64,000 nt of DNA from Lycorma delicatula (lineage: Eukaryota; Arthropoda; Insecta; Hemiptera; Fulgoridae), in the NCBI RefSeq assembly GCF_047948215.1, contig NC_134461.1, forward strand, positions 84,592,103 through 84,656,102, in the 5' to 3' direction. Of the stretch, positions 62,751 to 64,000 are shown piece by piece. Within the stretch, counting starts at the first letter, position 1; each line of letters starts with the position of its first letter. A program made the translations under genes and the position numbers. The notes below the pieces were generated by a model. It was not told the DNA's origin and did not search any database. It worked only from the letters and a program-made list of their open reading frames with translations.

Positions 62751-64000
62751 TAAATAAATGAGAATTTTAGTGGTGTATTTCTGTAGAATACTTGATTTAT
62801 TGTAATTATTTATGTTCTGCTTATTTAACAGGAAAGAAATTGAAATGTGTTAATAGAAGTTGATTTTATTCTTTAAAACAATAAACTTTTTTGTGAATGG
62901 TTGTTTGTATAACATTAATATTATATATTAGTTATTAGTGTATTAAGTGAACTGTGCAATATGTGTGTGTTTATTAATTCCAATCATTTGATGATCTTTT
63001 TAATGAAAGAGGATCATGTGGATCATATGGACAATTGAGATCAAGGCCTTTTTTGTTTATTGACTACATTCATTAGTCATTTGGTGTCTGTTTTATATTA
63101 TTAGATATTGTGTACAATTTCTAATATTGTTATTTTATAAGATGCTTTTACTAACTTTATTTTAAATTTTACTAGTTATTTGTTATTTTTATTTATATAT
63201 TTTATTTAAAAAATTTGTATTTATCAAAAGATTTTCTGTTTAATGAGTTTTTTGTTAATTTAATTGTTTTAATTATATATGCATTTTAAGATGCTTAATG
63301 TATAGTTTTCTTATTTTTTTATAGTTTAGAAATTCGTTTATAAATACTATTCTAATTTATACTGTTTTTACACAAATTAAATTGAGTCTGTTATTTTGAA
63401 AGATATTTTGGTGTTTTCTATGTTTGTTATAATCAGCTTTTCAGTTGCTGTCTAATCTACTTAAAAAATAGATCGTTTTAATGTTTGTTTAAACATAGTT
63501 TTTAGCATTGTTAAATGGAATTTATTGTTCACTTAAAAAACAGATGCTTAATTTTTGATTAGATTACAATAAAAAAAAAATCATTAACTTTTTTAATGAA
63601 CATCTAATTCTAATTAAAATCTGAAACAATATTCATATTTAATACTGGTCATTGTGTCATTTTAAATAAGTAAAGTTTAATACTACACTGTCCTGTTGTA
63701 ATAATAATTTTATCATTATTTCTCTCAAAAGTTGATGTGATAGTATGAACTGCAAGTACAGATTACTTTGCAATTTGTACAATAAGTAAAATTTTCCTTT
63801 TTGTAAAATGTTTTAATTGTTAACAATCAGCATGTGTGCTTGTTGTTTACAAAAGCTAATTTACAATATTCATTACACATGCTAATTATACTAGCATTTT
63901 ATGAATAATAGAGATCTTGTTGATTGTAAACTAAAAGTAGGAAATTGAGCTTTTGAGTTAAATTAAATTATTTAAATGAAAATTAAGAAGAAATTGATAA

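Larger units (their letters stand above)
60767..64000. other. Vav intron 3, start
   Basis: No further Vav exon was found before the window ends. The LTR-like block lies at 61.0-62.75 kb. 62760-64000 is low-complexity A+T. Confidence 0.5.

Overview
The window looks like nuclear DNA of an animal, most likely an arthropod and probably an insect. It is very A+T-rich. Its two host genes are metazoan and split by GT-AG introns, and almost everything else is transposable-element (TE) debris of types common in arthropods (mariner, Tc1, pogo/Tigger, piggyBac, DUF4817-type DDE elements, RTE-like LINEs, tRNA-derived SINEs). The species cannot be named from the sequence; a hemipteran is only a guess.

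Host genes: (1) positions 4729-37070 (+) hold the last twelve exons of Msh6, the mismatch-repair MutS homologue 6. They run from the connector/lever region through the complete ATPase domain to the stop codon. All splice phases agree and there is no frame disruption (1839 nt, 612 codons plus stop); the 5' half of the gene lies before the window. (2) Positions 49695-60766 (+) hold the first three coding exons of Vav, a Rho-family GEF adaptor. They encode the calponin-homology domain and the start of the acidic regulatory segment; the gene continues past the window. I see no host gene between the two (37.1-49.6 kb).

Layout: 0-4.7 kb is a degraded Jockey/CR1-like LINE followed by an RTE-like LINE that was split by a tRNA-SINE with a 15-bp target-site duplication (TSD). 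At 7-11 kb a nearly intact 3.3-kb LINE with a 13-bp TSD sits inside an older mariner remnant. At 11.5-12.4 kb is an endonuclease-like relic of the kind found with Helitron/PIF1-helicase proteins. At 13-36 kb the Msh6 introns carry at least seven mariner/DDE remnants, two R1-like LINE tails, SINEs and a GC-rich island of unknown origin. At 38-40 kb is an internally deleted piggyBac. At 44-48 kb are SINEs, including one nested in another. At 56-60.5 kb Vav intron 2 holds a 2.36-kb pogo/Tigger element (itself hit by a SINE with a 13-bp TSD), a Tc1 element and a 731-bp Tigger-like MITE, all at TA targets and close together.

The most notable point beyond the genes is the SINE population. At least two tRNA-derived families are present (called SINE-A and SINE-B here). 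One SINE-B copy ends in the same 3' tail as SINE-A, and SINE-A has a conserved palindromic core. I found no sign of a new enzymatic or defence system; the novelty, if any, is in the TE families and the nesting history.
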